64,000 nt of DNA from Streptomyces sp. NBC_00464 (lineage in GTDB: Bacteria > Actinomycetota > Actinomycetes > Streptomycetales > Streptomycetaceae). Both the position numbers and the translations under genes were made by a program. The notes under the pieces are model-generated. The model made no database searches and was not told the DNA's origin. It saw only the letters and a program-made list of their open reading frames with translations. The stretch covers positions 8,150,001 to 8,214,000 of the forward strand of contig NZ_CP107899.1 in the NCBI RefSeq assembly GCF_036013915.1. Direction: 5' to 3'. How positions within the stretch are numbered: position 1 is the first letter of the stretch; every line of letters begins with the position of its first letter. Positions 1 to 11,594 of this stretch are shown in pieces.

Positions 1-1
1 C

Positions 2-838
2 GAGGCCGACCAGATGGCCGCGGCGGACACCGATTACCACACCCGGGACCTCTTCGAGCACATCCGCGACGGCGAGTTCCCGAGCTGGACCCTGCACGTA
101 CAGGTCATGCCGTACGAGGACGCCGCGGAGTACCGGTTCAACCCGTTCGACCTGACCAAGGTGTGGCCGCACAGCGACTATCCGCTGATCGAGGTCGGCC
201 GGATGACCCTGGACCGCAACCCCACCGACAACCACGCAGAGATCGAGCAGGCGGCCTTCCAGCCGAACAACCTGGTCCCCGGCATCGGCCCCAGCCCGGA
301 CCGCATGCTGCTGGCCCGGCTGTTCGCGTACGCGGACGCCCACCGCCACCGGATCGGCGCCAACTACCAGCAGCTGACCGTCAACGCACCCGTCGTCCCT
401 GTGAACACGTACTCGAAGGACGGGGCGATGGCGTACCGCAAGACGGCCGATCCCGTCTACGCGCCGAACTCCAAGGGCGGGCCCGCGGCCGATACCGCCC
501 GTTACGGCAGCCCGCCCAGTTGGTACGCCGACGGAGACATCACCCGGGCCGCCTATGTCTCCCACTCCGAGGACGACGACTGGGGCCAGGCCGGCACCAT
601 GGTGCGTGAGGTCCTCGACGACGCGGCTCGAGAGCGTCTGGTGGACAACGTCGTGGGCCACCTCCTCAACGGGGTGACAGAGCCCGTTCTGCGACGCGCC
701 TTCGAGTACTGGTCCAACATCGACAAGTCGATCGGCGAGCGGATCGAGCAAGGGGTACGCGCCAAGGCGGACGCGAAGGACCCCAAAGCAACGGAGCAGG
801 GCAACCCCGCACGACGGAACATGCAGGCCAAAGCCTGA
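2..838 (+). CDS. Catalase, C-terminal part (5' end outside window)
   Basis: The gene enters from the left edge; 278 residues of the C-terminal part are visible, against about 480-490 for a small-subunit monofunctional haem catalase, which disproportionates hydrogen peroxide. The reading frame is open to base 2 with no convincing internal start, so the true start lies outside the window. Family hallmarks seen are FNPFDLTKVWPH, the RNPTDNHAEIEQAAFQPNN stretch, and RLFAYADAHRHRIG, which carries the proximal haem-ligand tyrosine (in FAY). The C-terminus is polar and unstructured in appearance. Two strong hairpins follow the stop codon at once, so the gene is probably the last of its transcript. 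Which catalase paralogue this is cannot be told from the C-terminal part. Confidence 0.95.
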   Translation, partial: EADQMAAADTDYHTRDLFEHIRDGEFPSWTLHVQVMPYEDAAEYRFNPFDLTKVWPHSDYPLIEVGRMTLDRNPTDNHAEIEQAAFQPNNLVPGIGPSPDRMLLARLFAYADAHRHRIGANYQQLTVNAPVVPVNTYSKDGAMAYRKTADPVYAPNSKGGPAADTARYGSPPSWYADGDITRAAYVSHSEDDDWGQAGTMVREVLDDAARERLVDNVVGHLLNGVTEPVLRRAFEYWSNIDKSIGERIEQGVRAKADAKDPKATEQGNPARRNMQAKA

Positions 839-842
839 TGGC

Positions 843-867
843 GGCCGCGCAGAGCCTCTGCGCGGCC
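843..867 (+). terminator. Hairpin terminator after catalase
   Basis: A perfect 11-bp stem (GGCCGCGCAGA / TCTGCGCGGCC) with a 3-nt loop starts 5 bases after the catalase stop. There is no T-tract, which is usual for Streptomyces terminators. Confidence 0.75.
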
Positions 868-895
868 CTCACCGCCTGCGGAATGCGCAGCTGTA

Positions 896-920
896 CGCGG
901 GACGCCGCAAGCGTCCCGCG
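896..920 (+). terminator. Second tandem hairpin after catalase
   Basis: A perfect 10-bp stem (CGCGGGACGC / GCGTCCCGCG) with a CGCAA loop, 28 bases after the first hairpin. Tandem hairpins would isolate the next gene from catalase read-through. Confidence 0.55.
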
Positions 921-941
921 AAGCCCGCACGAGCGGTCCGG

Positions 942-971
942 TTCGAAAGCACTTCGGCTCATCGATAGCCT
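942..971 (+). promoter_or_regulatory. Candidate promoter of leaderless glutaredoxin mRNA
   Basis: TTCGAA (942-947) and TAGCCT (966-971) are separated by 18 bp. The -10-like box ends 8 bases before the ATG at 980, where no ribosome binding site is visible, so transcription would start at or next to the start codon. Inferred from spacing only. Confidence 0.35.
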
Positions 972-979
972 GCGTCATC

Positions 980-1414
980 ATGATGCGCTCGTGGATTCTG
1001 CCGATGCTTTTCGTGCTCTGCGGCTTGATGGTTGCGACCGGTGTGTTCCTCGGGGGAAGCTCCGGGGAAGGCGCAGCGATTCTGTTGATGTTCGTGCTGC
1101 TCGCAGCCGTGAACTCGTCCCTGATCTTCCCGAGATCAATCGGCGCGCAGGAGGCGCAACGCCGCAGCGCGGCCGACGGCAGGCCGGTCATCTTCTGGCG
1201 GCCGGGGTGCACGTACTGCCTGCGACTGCGCACCCGGCTGGGTCGCAGCGCCCGCCGAGCGCACTGGGTCGACATCTGGCGTGACCCGGCTGGAGCGGCG
1301 GTGGTGAGAGAAGCGTGCGACGGCAATGAGACCGTGCCAACGGTCTTCGTGGGGGGCCGGCCGCACATCAATCCCGATGTTGAATGGGTACGCGGACAGA
1401 TCTCCTCGCAGTGA
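980..1414 (+). CDS. Membrane-anchored glutaredoxin/mycoredoxin-like protein
   Basis: The 144-residue protein starts with two hydrophobic segments (about residues 4-25 and 32-50) and ends in a small thioredoxin-fold domain with the dithiol motif RPGCTYCLRLR (C-x-x-C) and the TVPTVFVGG cis-proline segment typical of glutaredoxins and actinobacterial mycoredoxins. It probably reduces mixed disulfides (mycothiol-linked in actinomycetes) at the cytoplasmic face of the membrane. Two adjacent ATG codons (980 and 983) are possible starts; no Shine-Dalgarno sequence precedes them and a promoter-like pair ends 8 bases upstream, which suggests leaderless translation. The neighbouring catalase could mean a shared oxidative-stress role, but two hairpins separate the genes. 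Confidence 0.8.
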   Translation: MMRSWILPMLFVLCGLMVATGVFLGGSSGEGAAILLMFVLLAAVNSSLIFPRSIGAQEAQRRSAADGRPVIFWRPGCTYCLRLRTRLGRSARRAHWVDIWRDPAGAAVVREACDGNETVPTVFVGGRPHINPDVEWVRGQISSQ

Positions 1415-1425
1415 TCGGGCGTGAT

Positions 1426-1451
1426 GCCGGGTCGGGTGTCCCGGACCCGGC
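1426..1451. terminator. Hairpin between convergent genes
   Basis: GCCGGGTC...GGACCCGGC forms a GC-rich stem with a one-base bulge between the glutaredoxin gene (+) and the MerR gene (-). It could terminate transcription from the left; a role for the minus strand is less clear because it lies 80 bases past the MerR stop. Confidence 0.5.
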
Positions 1452-1530
1452 CTTGACCCGTCAGGCCGGAACCGGCGAGTAGTCTGCGCCGGTCCGGGGC
1501 GGCTTCGCCTCCTCCCACCGGAGGGGCATG

Positions 1531-2535
1531 TCAGCCCGCGTCGCGTCGCTGAAGAAGGTACGTCGCGGTCAGCGCAACGGCACGGTCCTCGTCATGCGAC
1601 AACTCCACCAGTGCACGTGACGCCGTTGCCCCCGGGACGGCGGCCAGCGCCTGGGTCAGCCGTCCACGCGCAGGGGCCTGTGCGGTGTCCCGGGCGAGGC
1701 GGTCGACGAGCCCGGTCGCGATCTCATCCGCCGTTGTGGTGTCGCTCGCCAGAAGGCTCAGCGCATCAGCCGCATCGGTGTCGTTCTCTCCTTCCACGAT
1801 CATGTCGATGAGCGTCGGGACCAGATCGGCTGCTCCACGTGCCCCGAGTGCCAGAGCCGCATACCTGCGGACCACGATGTCGGGGTTTGCGAGGGCCTGT
1901 CGCAGCTGGGCAGTTGCCTCCTCCCCAGGCATCTCGGCGAGGGACCGAACCGCACGTTCCCGCACCGCGGCCACCGGTGCGGCGAGGCCCTCCGCCAGCA
2001 GCGCCGAGCCGTCGTCGCCCGATCGCGCCAGTGCCCATCGGAGAGCTCCGGCAACGTTCGGATCCGTCTCGCTCAGCGCCGCCTCCACCAGGGCCTCCAC
2101 GGGCACCGGAATCTCGTGGACCGAGGAAAGGGCAGCGCGTTGGCGTACGCCGGCGCTCTTGGAACCCAGTGCCTGGAGGAGCGCGACCGCCTGGAGGACG
2201 TCCTCCCAGCGGGCGGGGTTCGCGGTATCGATCCGGCGCAGCCGCGTGAGCAGCTCGGTCTCGGCATCGATGCGTTCGCGCGTCTGACGGATGAGGTCGC
2301 CGACGAGCTCCGAGGGCATGAAACCGGGATCGTCGAGCGCGCGCCCGATCTCACGGAGTGACAACCCCAGCGACCGCAGGCTCTCGACATGGAAGATTCG
2401 CCGGATGTCCTCCCCGGAGTACTCCCGGTATCCGGAGCCCGTACGACCGGAAGGCCGTAGCAGGCCGAGCGACTCGTAATGCCGGAGCATGCGGGCACTG
2501 ACCCCGGACCGTCGCGCCACCTCACCGATCAACAC
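1531..2535 (-). CDS. MerR-family regulator fused to a HEAT-repeat domain
   Basis: The N-terminal 70 residues are a MerR winged helix-turn-helix (IGEVARRSGVSARMLRHYES), followed by a coiled dimerisation helix (about 75-105). Residues about 110-330 are alanine/leucine-rich helical pairs of HEAT/ARM type (for example VRERAVRSLAEMPG, VVRRYAALALGARG). No cysteine is present, so a thiol or metal sensor like MerR/SoxR is unlikely; the HEAT part probably binds a protein or another ligand. The start is GTG, 3 bases after the stop of the upstream HEAT gene, with AGGAGG about 11 bases before it, so the two are translationally coupled. A promoter with the 19-bp spacer typical of MerR-regulated genes precedes the operon, which suggests autoregulation. 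Target genes and signal are unknown. Confidence 0.85.
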   Translation of the reverse strand: MLIGEVARRSGVSARMLRHYESLGLLRPSGRTGSGYREYSGEDIRRIFHVESLRSLGLSLREIGRALDDPGFMPSELVGDLIRQTRERIDAETELLTRLRRIDTANPARWEDVLQAVALLQALGSKSAGVRQRAALSSVHEIPVPVEALVEAALSETDPNVAGALRWALARSGDDGSALLAEGLAAPVAAVRERAVRSLAEMPGEEATAQLRQALANPDIVVRRYAALALGARGAADLVPTLIDMIVEGENDTDAADALSLLASDTTTADEIATGLVDRLARDTAQAPARGRLTQALAAVPGATASRALVELSHDEDRAVALTATYLLQRRDAG

Positions 2536-2538
2536 GTC

Positions 2539-3210
2539 CTATCGTCCCTCCTGGCCCGGCCCGCCGAGAGCCACGACGCGCTTGGCCTCCTCGACCGCGA
2601 ACTCGAATCCGGCATCCGGGTCCCGCAGCATGCGCTGTGTGGCGAGCGCGTGTACCCGCACCTGCGCATCAGGGACAGCCGTCGCCGTACGGAGCGTAGG
2701 CACAACAGCTTCGCCCAGGGCGATCAGCGCGCGGCTGAGACTCAGCTGCGTCTCCCGCCCGCCGCGTCCCAGTTGCGTCGCCAGAGCCGCGGCCAGAGCG
2801 GACTCCTCGCCTTCCGGTACGAGCACGACCGCGGCGCGCCAGGCGCTGCGTGCCACCTCCGGGTCGGCGTCGGACAGCAGCGACCGTGTGACCGCCGGCC
2901 ACGCCTGCCGGTCCCCGACCTTGGACAGCGTATGCAGCGCCTGGCTCCGCGCCTGCGCACGCTCCGAACGGACTTCGCGAAGCAGCCGGGGGAGTGTGAC
3001 GGCCACCGGGTGGCGCGTGAGGGCCCAGGTCAGCATGTCGCGGACGAAGAATTCGGGCTCGATCGCGCATCGCTCGATGAGCGTGTCGACAAAGCGTGGA
3101 TCAGGTGTCGTGCCGAGCTCCAGAGCAGCCCGCAGTCGCACGGACGAACGGCCGTCCTCCAGCCCCTGGAGCGCTCGGATCGCAGCCGTGTCCCGTTTCG
3201 TGATCGTCAT
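2539..3210 (-). CDS. HEAT-repeat protein, partner of the MerR-HEAT regulator
   Basis: A 223-residue soluble protein made of helical HEAT-like repeats (VRLRAALELG, ARSQALHTLSKVGD, PEVARSAWRAAVVLV), with no catalytic motif, signal peptide or membrane segment. The start chosen is the ATG at 3210, which has GAGGAGG 9-15 bases upstream; a longer reading to 3276 would run through the promoter and operator. It is the first gene of a two-gene operon with the MerR-HEAT regulator, and the repeats of the two proteins look alike. It may bind the regulator or share its ligand; that is inference. A molecular function cannot be given. Confidence 0.75.
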   Translation of the reverse strand: MTITKRDTAAIRALQGLEDGRSSVRLRAALELGTTPDPRFVDTLIERCAIEPEFFVRDMLTWALTRHPVAVTLPRLLREVRSERAQARSQALHTLSKVGDRQAWPAVTRSLLSDADPEVARSAWRAAVVLVPEGEESALAAALATQLGRGGRETQLSLSRALIALGEAVVPTLRTATAVPDAQVRVHALATQRMLRDPDAGFEFAVEEAKRVVALGGPGQEGR

Positions 3211-3232
3211 CCGGACCACCTCCTCGGCAAGC

Positions 3233-3263
3233 AGTGAAGGCCCTGTCACTGTGTCAAGGTCAA
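3233..3263 (-). promoter_or_regulatory. MerR-type promoter/operator of the HEAT-MerR operon
   Basis: On the minus strand TTGACC (3263-3258) and TTCACT (3238-3233) are separated by exactly 19 bp. An imperfect palindrome, CCTTGACACAGTGACAGGG (3259-3241, 14 of 19 positions symmetric), sits between them. An over-long 19-bp spacer carrying a dyad is the hallmark of promoters activated by DNA distortion by MerR proteins. The HEAT gene starts 23 bases downstream of the -10 box. Confidence 0.75.
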
Positions 3264-3326
3264 GCCTGCCCGCCACCGCATCCCCCGCCGGACGGCGTCA
3301 CCGGGAGCCCGGATTCCGCCACCCGT

Positions 3327-4226
3327 CTATGCGGGGTCTGCCGCCTCGTCGTCGGCAGGGATGCCCAGTTGGCCGGCCACGGTGGTGAGAGCCGTTCCCA
3401 GCGGGAGCGCGATGCGAGTGACGGCGTGCCGGTCGCCCCGGGTCAGGTCCCGATTGACGATCAGCACCGCCTTTCCGGCCTGGGCCGCCTGGCGGACGAA
3501 CCGGAGCCCGGACATGACCGTCAGTGAGGATCCCAGGACAAGCAGTGAGGCCGCTTCATGAACCAGTTCGCGGCAGTGCTCGACCCTGGACGGGGGCACG
3601 GCTTCGCCGAAGAACACCACGTCCGGCTTGAGGACACCGCCGCAGACGCTGCAGGACACCACCCGGAAGTCCCCGACCTGCTCGTCGGTGAGGTCGGCGT
3701 CGCCGTCCGGATTGATCGCAGCGGCCACCGGATCGAAACCCGCATTCGCCTCCTCCAGCCGGCGCGCGAGTTCGCGGCGCGAGCTGAACGCCTTGCAGGA
3801 AAGGCAGACGACCCGGTCCAGGCTTCCGTGGAGTTCCACGACGTCCTTGCTGCCTGCGGCCTGGTGCAGACCGTCGACGTTCTGGGTGATCACACCCGCG
3901 AGCAGACCGTGCCGCTCGAACGCGGCCACGGCCCGGTGCCCGGCGTTGGGGCGGGCACGGCCGAAGGTACGCCAGCCGAGGTGGCTGCGCGCCCAGTACC
4001 TGCGACGGGCCTGGGCGCTGCCGGTGAAGTCCTGGTAGGTCATAGGAGTGTGCCGGCTCAGGCTCCCGCCCTCGCCCCGGTAGTCGGGGATGCCCGACTC
4101 CGTGGAGATACCGGCCCCGCTGAGCACCAGCACACGGCCGGTGCCCAGTGCATCGGCGACCGGCGCCAGGTCCGTGGTGGCGGGGGGCATGTCTTCGGTG
4201 GGGGACCAGCTCAGAGTGGGGCGCAT
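3327..4226 (-). CDS. NAD-dependent protein deacylase (sirtuin)
   Basis: A 299-residue class III deacylase that removes acyl groups from lysines using NAD+, giving nicotinamide and O-acyl-ADP-ribose. Seen in order: the Rossmann motif LVLSGAGIS (residues 33-41), DYRG, TQNVDGLH for NAD binding, the catalytic histidine in ELHGSLD, two zinc cysteine pairs (CLSC and CSVC, the second in SCSVCGGVLKP), VVFFGE, and GSSLTV. The gap between the two zinc pairs is long (about 50 residues). Of two close ATG codons, 4226 has TGGAGG 7 bases upstream and was chosen over 4232. It stands alone between the HEAT operon and the beta-galactosidase. Likely targets such as acyl-CoA synthetases are known from the family and are not shown here. 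Confidence 0.92.
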   Translation of the reverse strand: MRPTLSWSPTEDMPPATTDLAPVADALGTGRVLVLSGAGISTESGIPDYRGEGGSLSRHTPMTYQDFTGSAQARRRYWARSHLGWRTFGRARPNAGHRAVAAFERHGLLAGVITQNVDGLHQAAGSKDVVELHGSLDRVVCLSCKAFSSRRELARRLEEANAGFDPVAAAINPDGDADLTDEQVGDFRVVSCSVCGGVLKPDVVFFGEAVPPSRVEHCRELVHEAASLLVLGSSLTVMSGLRFVRQAAQAGKAVLIVNRDLTRGDRHAVTRIALPLGTALTTVAGQLGIPADDEAADPA

Positions 4227-4348
4227 GCGCATGCCTCCAGGGTACGGAACCAGGCGGCGATCACTTTCGCGCGCCGTCGGTGACCCCACTCCTGCTGCGC
4301 GAGGAAGCCGGGCAAGGCAGGGGCCGTGGCCTCTCTTGCGCGGAACCG

Positions 4349-4406
4349 CCCGGGTGAGGTGCCGGGACCCGCCCGCCGGCGGACGGGTCCCGGCACCTCA
4401 CCCGGG
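4349..4406 (-). terminator. Very strong terminator after the GH2 beta-galactosidase
   Basis: A perfect 23-bp inverted repeat (4349-4371 and 4384-4406) with a 12-nt loop lies 4 bases past the stop of the minus-strand galactosidase gene. There is no T-tract. It should protect the sirtuin gene from read-through. Confidence 0.9.
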
Positions 4407-4410
4407 GCGG

Positions 4411-8438
<4,028 letters not shown>

Positions 8439-8607
8439 GTGGCGCCCTGGGGTGGACCGAACCGGCCGACGCTGCCTCGACCGCTCCGGCCACGGTCGCA
8501 GCAACGGCTCGATCGTCGCCCGCAACGCGTCGTCCATGATCCATGGTCGAGTTCCACGCCATACGAATGGCCGAATCGGCCCATGGTGTTGCGCGGCCGA
8601 GGAGGCC

Positions 8608-9210
8608 CTAGTGTCCGGCAGTGCGTGTGGTGAGGTCCTCGTCAGTGATGTGGCGGACCACCCGGCAAGGTGTGCCGAGTGCGACGGTCATGGGGGGAAT
8701 GCTGCGGCTGACGACGCTTCCTGCGCCGATGACCGATCCATATCCGATTCGGACGCCGGGCAGGACGACCACGTTGCTGCCGATCCATACCTTGTCCTCG
8801 ATCACGATCGGCTCGGAGTAGCGTCCGAAGTCGGCCCGGCGCGCAGGGTGCACCGGATGTCCCGTCGTGGTCAGTGTCACGCTGGGGGCGATCATGACGT
8901 CGTTGCCTATGCGGATGTCCACGTCATCGACAAACGTCAGGTTCACGTTGCCGAAGAAGTCGTCGCCGATATGGACGTTGCTGCCGAACCCGGCGTGGAA
9001 CGGCGGCAACAGCACCGTGCGTTCACCGAGCGAGCCGAAGATCGCAACAAGAAGTGAATGACGCCTCTCCGCTTCGCGCGGAGGCGTTTGGTTGTACTCG
9101 AAGATCTCTTCCGTGCGCCGCCGGGAGTTCTGAAACGCAGCTTCCGACTCGGTGTAGACGAGCCCCTTGGCGATCCGGGCGAGCACTTCCTCGTTGCGTG
9201 TATCCCCCAC
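8608..9210 (-). CDS. LacA/maltose O-acetyltransferase-like sugar acetyltransferase
   Basis: A 200-residue left-handed beta-helix (hexapeptide repeat) acetyltransferase that would move acetyl from acetyl-CoA to a sugar hydroxyl. The N-terminal helix-rich Mac region (SEAAFQNSRRRTEEIFEYN) is followed by hexapeptide repeats (IGDDFFGNVNLTFVDDVDIRIG split over several coils) and the catalytic histidine His118 in TTTGHPVHP, equivalent to LacA His115. The end has VWIGSNVVVLPGVRIG and VIGAGSVV. It lies upstream of a beta-galactosidase as in the lac operon, although a 297-bp gap with a promoter candidate separates them. The physiological substrate is not known even for LacA; a detoxifying role on non-metabolised galactosides is the usual suggestion. 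Confidence 0.88.
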   Translation of the reverse strand: MGDTRNEEVLARIAKGLVYTESEAAFQNSRRRTEEIFEYNQTPPREAERRHSLLVAIFGSLGERTVLLPPFHAGFGSNVHIGDDFFGNVNLTFVDDVDIRIGNDVMIAPSVTLTTTGHPVHPARRADFGRYSEPIVIEDKVWIGSNVVVLPGVRIGYGSVIGAGSVVSRSIPPMTVALGTPCRVVRHITDEDLTTRTAGH

Positions 9211-9275
9211 GGCGGGACACTCCCTTGTCCGGTTCCTCGGGCACAGGATTGACGTGCCCCTGATCGACTGCGCTC

Positions 9276-9500
9276 AGAGCCTATGCGGAGAACTCGGCCA
9301 CCGGCGTAGGCGGCCGGCTGTCGCTCCACCTCCCGGACGGTACCGAGGTGAGCCCCGAGATCGTCGCGGTCCACGGCCGGGGTCTCGGCCTGGCCGCAGC
9401 GGCCATGGACCGGACGTCCCTGGCCCGGCATGTCACCTCGGGCTTCGACAACACGCTGCTGGTACGCGGCGGCCCGCGGTGCTCGTCGGCGCCACCCGGC
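9276..9500 (+). pseudogene. Remnant of an FtsX-like ABC exporter permease
   Basis: In the 440-bp gap between the acetyltransferase and the TetR gene, one plus-strand frame reads GGRLSLHLPDGTEVSPEIV followed by AVHGRGLGLAAAAMDRTSL and a VTSGFDNTLLV segment. This resembles the periplasmic part of MacB/FtsX-type permeases, where a beta-strand with DGT and a 'GRGLG' turn recur. There is no proper start, and the frame loses similarity after about 9480. No ATPase partner or second fragment is nearby. Such permeases often sit next to TetR repressors, so the following TetR gene may once have controlled an efflux pump here. Similarity is judged by eye only. Confidence 0.5.
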
Positions 9501-9589
9501 GCCAGGTGCTCCGTTGGGGGCCGGCCTGCTGGTCCCAGCGGTAAATGATCACCACGACCCCTCTTGAATGTTCTATGCCATAACCCATA

Positions 9590-9607
9590 AGTTACTAACA
9601 GGTAGCT
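9590..9607 (+). promoter_or_regulatory. Operator-like palindrome before tetR
   Basis: AGTTACTAACAGGTAGCT has near-symmetric 6-bp ends (AGTTAC / GTAGCT, one mismatch) and lies 43 bases before the TetR start in an A/T-rich patch, a position that suits autorepression. Weak evidence. Confidence 0.3.
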
Positions 9608-9650
9608 CGCGCGGGGCGGGCCGCATCGGCATCGGGAAGCGGGGGAGCGG

Positions 9651-10262
9651 GTGAGCCCGCGCAGGAGTGACAGCCGTGACCAGATGATCCTCAGCGCCGC
9701 TGTGCTGTTGCGTGAACACGGGGCGAGCGCCACGAGTATCGACCGGGTGCTCGCCCACAGCGGAGCTCCCCGAGGCTCGGTCTATCACCACTTTCCCGGC
9801 GGGCGGGTGCAGCTCATCGGCGAGGCGGTGGCACTGGCGGGGGACTTCATCACGGGCCTGATCGATGCCGCCGTGCAGGCGGACGATCCGGTGGACGCCG
9901 TCGATGCGTTCTTCGTGCTGTGGCGCGACCGGCTCGTCGGCAGTGGTTTCCGGGCCGGCTGTCCGATCGTGGCGGTGGCCGTCGAGACCAACGACGACGC
10001 ACCCCAGCTCGCCCGCTTGGCCGCCGCGGTCTTCGCCCGCTGGCAGGAGGCGCTCGCAGCCCTCTTCGTCCAGCACGGCCTGACCGAGGAACGCAGCCGC
10101 CGGCTCGGTGCGTTCGTCGTCGCCGCGGTCGAAGGCGCGGTGATCATGTGCCGGGCCGAACAGAGCACCGCTCCGATCGAGGCAGCAGCCGCCGAGATCC
10201 ACGACCTGCTCCTCCACGCCCTGCGTGACCGCTCAGGGGCCGAACCACGACCCCGGTCGTAG
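9651..10262 (+). CDS. TetR-family transcriptional repressor
   Basis: A 203-residue protein with an N-terminal helix-turn-helix (residues about 10-56: ILSAAVLLREHGASATSIDRVL then HSGAPRGSVYHHFPGG) and an all-helical ligand-binding domain containing a lone-cysteine turn, FRAGCPIVAVAVE, typical of the TetR_C LmrA/YxaF-like subgroup. The start is GTG with a GGGGGAGC purine run just upstream. The next gene, an enoyl-CoA isomerase-like protein, follows after 45 bases and may be cotranscribed. The ligand may be an acyl-CoA or a small lipophilic compound, but that is guesswork from the neighbour. Confidence 0.88.
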   Translation: MSPRRSDSRDQMILSAAVLLREHGASATSIDRVLAHSGAPRGSVYHHFPGGRVQLIGEAVALAGDFITGLIDAAVQADDPVDAVDAFFVLWRDRLVGSGFRAGCPIVAVAVETNDDAPQLARLAAAVFARWQEALAALFVQHGLTEERSRRLGAFVVAAVEGAVIMCRAEQSTAPIEAAAAEIHDLLLHALRDRSGAEPRPRS

Positions 10263-10307
10263 TCCGCAGCCACCTCATCCAGCCAGCTCAGCTTTGAAGG
10301 AGTCGCC

Positions 10308-10979
10308 ATGGCCTCGCTCGACCGTCAGGACAACGTCTTCGTTCTCGACCTCGGAGACGGAGAGAACCGCTTCCACCCCGACTGGCTCACCGCCGTCGGC
10401 GCCGCGCTCGATGAGGTGGAGAAGGCGGAAGGCCCCCGCGCCCTGGTCACCGCCGCCACCGGCAAGTTCTACTCCAACGGGCTCGACCTGGACTGGCTGT
10501 TCGCCCACGCCGATCAGCATCAGGACTACGTCGTCTCCGTCCACGAGCTGTTCGCCCGGATGCTGTCGCTGCCGGTCGTCACGGTGGCCGCTCTGCAGGG
10601 GCACACCTTCGCCGCCGGCGCGATGTTCTCCCTCGCCCACGACTTCCGCGTCATGCGTGCCGACCGTGGCTACTGGTGCCTGCCCGAGGCGGACATCAAC
10701 ATCCCCTTCACTCCCGGCATGGCCGCACTCGTCCAGTCCCGGCTGGCCCCGCAGACCGCGCACAAGGCCATGCTCACAGCCCACCGCTACGGCGGATCCG
10801 ACGCCGCAGCCGTCGGCATCGTCGACCAGGCGGTCAGCGAGGACGCCGTGCGCTCCACCGCGATCGAGATCGCCCAGGCGCAGGTGAACAAGGCCGGCGA
10901 CACCCTCGGGACGATCAAGGCCCGGATGTACGCCCCGGCCCTGGCCACCCTGCGCGACACCACCGACCCGCTCGGCTGA
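10308..10979 (+). CDS. Enoyl-CoA hydratase/isomerase family protein
   Basis: A 223-residue crotonase-fold protein. Oxyanion-hole segments are visible at ATGKFYSNGLDLDWLF and at ALQGHTFAAGAMFSLAHDFRVM, followed by YWCLPEADINIPFTPGMAAL. The short length and this sequence style resemble peroxisomal/plant delta3-delta2-enoyl-CoA isomerases more than full-length hydratases (about 260 residues). It probably shifts double bonds in unsaturated acyl-CoAs during beta-oxidation. The ATG has AAGGAG 8 bases upstream. It follows a TetR gene in the same direction and is closed by a hairpin. The exact reaction is uncertain because the hydratase glutamate pair cannot be assigned with confidence. Confidence 0.85.
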   Translation: MASLDRQDNVFVLDLGDGENRFHPDWLTAVGAALDEVEKAEGPRALVTAATGKFYSNGLDLDWLFAHADQHQDYVVSVHELFARMLSLPVVTVAALQGHTFAAGAMFSLAHDFRVMRADRGYWCLPEADINIPFTPGMAALVQSRLAPQTAHKAMLTAHRYGGSDAAAVGIVDQAVSEDAVRSTAIEIAQAQVNKAGDTLGTIKARMYAPALATLRDTTDPLG

Positions 10980-11002
10980 TCTGCACCTTCCGAACCCCAC
11001 CA

Positions 11003-11040
11003 CCCCGCGCCCCGGGGCGTATTGACTCCGGGGGCGGGGG
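11003..11040. terminator. Bidirectional hairpin between convergent genes
   Basis: CCCCGCGCCCCGG and CCGGGGGCGGGG form an imperfect GC stem around a 12-13-nt loop between the isomerase (+) and the TPR gene (-). Confidence 0.5.
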
Positions 11041-11081
11041 CCGGCCGGGCCGTCCACGAACCGGGCCGAGGGGGGTGCTTC

Positions 11082-11594
11082 CTATTCGGGACGGCCGTCG
11101 GCGAGCCACTGGGCCAGACCGCGCAACCCGACCGCCCACCGCCCGAGGTCGGTGACCCCCGCGTGTCCGGTGACGACGGTGAGCAACTCAGCCACCGCCT
11201 CGTCCGTCCGCTGGGCGTCGTTGAGGGTCAGGGCGCGGAAGACGCGTACGGATTCGGAGTCGGGGAATTCCCGGCGGGCGCGTTCCAGCACCGCCAGGGA
11301 CTCGTCCAGTTCGCCCAGCCACCGCAGGGTGCTGGCGTACTGGCACAGGCACCGGCGCAGGACGTCACCGCCGAGGCCGAGGGCGAGCGCCCGCTCGTAG
11401 TAGCCGCGGGCGGTCTCCTCCTGGCCCGCGGTGTCGTAGGCGCCACCGACCTCGTACACGAGGACCGGGTGGTCGGGGAGTTCGGCGAGCAGCGACTGGA
11501 AGTAGGCGATCGTCGGCGCCATGTTCGCCCGGTCGCGCCGGTCGTAGCCGCGCTGGATCGCCTCGGCCAGTTCAGGCGTCACGTCGGTGGTCAT
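11082..11594 (-). CDS. Tetratricopeptide-repeat protein
   Basis: A 170-residue soluble helical protein. TPR-type helix pairs are seen at LPDHPVLVYEVGGAYDTAGQ, EETARGYYERALALGLGG, TLRWLGELDESLAVLERARR and VFRALTLNDAQRTDEAVAEL. No enzyme motif is present; TPR proteins act as scaffolds. The ATG at 11594 has GGGGG 8 bases upstream; a longer reading (to 11630) lacks a better site. It is a single gene of a type common in actinomycetes, with no functional link to its neighbours that can be seen. Confidence 0.8.
   Translation of the reverse strand: MTTDVTPELAEAIQRGYDRRDRANMAPTIAYFQSLLAELPDHPVLVYEVGGAYDTAGQEETARGYYERALALGLGGDVLRRCLCQYASTLRWLGELDESLAVLERARREFPDSESVRVFRALTLNDAQRTDEAVAELLTVVTGHAGVTDLGRWAVGLRGLAQWLADGRPE

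Noticed and set aside
553-1518. Minus-strand open frame of 321 codons opposite the catalase and glutaredoxin genes
   Set aside because: Arg/Ser/Pro-rich composition of an antisense high-GC frame, no motif, and two real genes with clear motifs occupy the other strand.
3211-3276. 22-residue N-terminal extension of the HEAT protein
   Set aside because: It would place the MerR-type promoter inside the coding region; the ATG at 3210 has a far better ribosome binding site.
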